Positions 62,369-64,000 of a DNA stretch of 64,000 nucleotides are shown here, one piece after another (the first letter of the stretch is position 1; the number at the start of each line of letters is the position of its first letter). Below the pieces are notes generated by a model. It saw nothing but the letters and a program-made list of their open reading frames with translations, did no database searches and was not told the origin of the DNA. This stretch comes from Maylandia zebra (lineage: Eukaryota; Chordata; Actinopteri; Cichliformes; Cichlidae). The stretch spans positions 372,826 to 436,825 of the forward strand of contig NC_135170.1 in the NCBI RefSeq assembly GCF_041146795.1. Reading direction: 5' to 3'. A program made the position numbers and the translations under genes.

Positions 62369-62445
62369 CAGGGTTTAAAACGGGTCTGTTCCACCAGTCA
62401 CCGCCATCTTCCCTCCCGTGAAACCGGACGACAAAGAATGATGGG
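62369..62445 (-). promoter_or_regulatory. scaf1 non-coding first exon with short upstream frame
   Basis: The minus strand has AAGATGGCGG (62410-62401), a YY1-type element typical of TATA-less start sites. It is followed by an ATG whose frame reads MAVTGGTDPF and stops (62407-62375). A donor CCCTG|GTACGT ends the exon at 62369. The short frame ends before the donor, so it would act as an upstream open reading frame. Confidence 0.6.
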
Positions 62446-63424
62446 AAACGGAGTGAATATCAGGTGGTGCGAAAGAGCCGCACACGTCATTAAAGTTGCC
62501 TTTGAGGTGCCGTGCTCGCGACACTGTTACACATTTTAACAGAACTACAAAGTGGCTTTTTAAAAAGTGTCTCTTTGTAACAACTAATTCATTTCTGCTG
62601 TGACTGGTTTACAGACAGCTGTCTGAAGTCTGCTGCCTAAACCCGGACTTATACTTCACTTCTACTTACTTCTCCCCAGGTAAAAACACCTGTTACTAAA
62701 GAAAGGAGACCGTAGCTGTTCAGCACATCCAGGCTCAGCTGGCTTTGAACATCACCCGTCCACCCAGTGTCTGTCCCAGCTGCCATAGAGCCCGGACAGG
62801 CCATCCACCTGCTGCAGGGCTAACACTCATATGTACACTTGTGATGATGACCATGCATGTTTTTGGACTGCAATAGCACAGTGGCGTGAACAGAAAGAAC
62901 CCACACAGACATAAGAACTTGCTGTCCAGTATGGCCACAGCAGTGCGGGGAGGTTTTTTCCTCATATCTTTAGAATATAATTTCACATGAAAAAACTTTT
63001 TTTAAATACTAACCTTGCTGCCTTTTCTTAGGATTGTTTCTCCTTTTAGCTCTTCAGTAAAACACGCATTGCTGTGACATGACAAACAAACATGTTCGTA
63101 TTAAACGCACAGGTCAGTTGTTGGGTTGGTGCAGGAACAAATGAGAGAAGTGTTGGGTTACCCACATCTCTTAATTTGTCAGCAGCGTGTATGCAGACCA
63201 GTGGTAAAACACCACGCGTGTGCATAACTGAAACACCACAGACTGCACTGTGGCTGAGACAGAGCCCAGTGTTTCTGTGCAGAGTGTCTGAAGTGGACCA
63301 GCACACTCCTAACACCTGTGCAAAGCTACTACAGAAACAGACTTCACACATCAAACAACCACACAAAGCCATTTAACACAAGCAACATGAACACTGCTGT
63401 CACAGATACACTATTTAACACATT
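62446..63424. other. Intergenic DNA upstream of scaf1
   Basis: No recognised gene or repeat termini. Confidence 0.4.
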
Positions 63425-64000
63425 AGTTGCCATTGTCTAACTTTATTTGTGTAAGGCAGGTATATACATTTCCAAAGATACACAACATGTAGATTCAAAC
63501 AGTTTGTCCACATCCCATAGTTGACCTGTTTCTGAGTCCATCAGAGGCGCCGTACCGCTGAAAGCAGAGTGCAAGCAAAGCGCAGGACAGATTTGGCTGC
63601 ATACCAAAGACAGAGCAACAGTCTTTGTTTTAATAATCAAAATAAAATAAGCTCTAGAACCATTTCTTACATGAATAAAGCCTCCAACACATTCAGCAAA
63701 AGCACGACGGAAAGCTGTAACTGAAAGACAATAAATAGTCAGTGCTGAATGAGAAGTAACAGTCCAGTGACATCAACAGCAGCTGTGCGTCTGTATTTTC
63801 TCTGTGATTGATGTATGATTCTGACCAATCAGCTTGGTCGCAGCATGTCCCACATCCTTCCCTGTTCCAAAGGTTAAACTGGAACATTCCTGATTCCTTA
63901 CATTTAAACTCTTTTCCTCTTGTAGTGTGCATGCATGCACAGGTACAATCAAGCTGTGCCTCAGCTCCAGAATCACTGCTTGTATGAATGACTCGTGTTT
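63425..64000 (-). other. Possible 3' untranslated end of a further minus-strand gene
   Basis: An AATAAA on the minus strand lies near 63448-63443, and the sequence to the right has no coding frame of note. It could be the 3' end of the next gene, most of which lies beyond the window. Weak. Confidence 0.2.

Overview
The window is nuclear DNA from a ray-finned fish, most likely a percomorph teleost such as a cichlid (the organism is my inference). The evidence is three vertebrate genes with long repeat-filled introns, and repeat families typical of teleosts: L2 and Rex-like LINEs, an R4-clade LINE, a Penelope-like element, tRNA-derived SINEs and many hAT elements. No bacterial or viral gene clusters were seen.

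All three host genes lie on the minus strand, head to tail, and read leftwards. scaf1 (coding exons 61320 to 55345) encodes the SR-related CTD-associated factor. snrnp70 (52182 to 43903) encodes the U1 snRNP 70K protein, and between its sixth and seventh coding exons there is a candidate autoregulatory poison exon. lin7b (42972 to 19989) encodes the L27/PDZ polarity scaffold; its six exons splice into a 207-residue protein whose last seven residues come from a tiny terminal exon 8.5 kb from the previous one. SNRNP70 and LIN7B are also neighbours in human 19q13.33, so this is old shared order. Two of the three genes act in pre-mRNA splicing.

Positions 1-19,400 hold no recognised host gene and are built of repeats. 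The main structure is an apparent 11.2-kb DNA element at 5338-16560. It has about 670-bp terminal inverted repeats that are nearly 99% identical, and it is flanked by the 7-bp duplication ATAATCC inside a Penelope-like element. Its interior holds mostly unrecognised DNA, splice-site signals on the minus strand, and a Rex-like LINE. That LINE is in turn interrupted, at a microsatellite, by an almost complete R4-clade LINE with one long open frame and a tRNA-like segment at its 5' end. A 1.67-kb GC-rich retroposon with a 15-bp target duplication follows at 17567-19231.

The lin7b introns are a layered stack of insertions. Intron 5 holds a solo LTR and an L2 LINE cut by a hAT element, which itself contains a second hAT element and a piggyBac-like element. 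Introns 1, 3 and 4 hold three more hAT elements with perfect 8-bp duplications, plus LINE, SINE and R4 fragments. The snrnp70-scaf1 half is much poorer in repeats.

Coordinates of exons and element ends were worked out by eye from splice sites, reading frames and target duplications. Family names for repeats rest on recognised motifs, not on searches.
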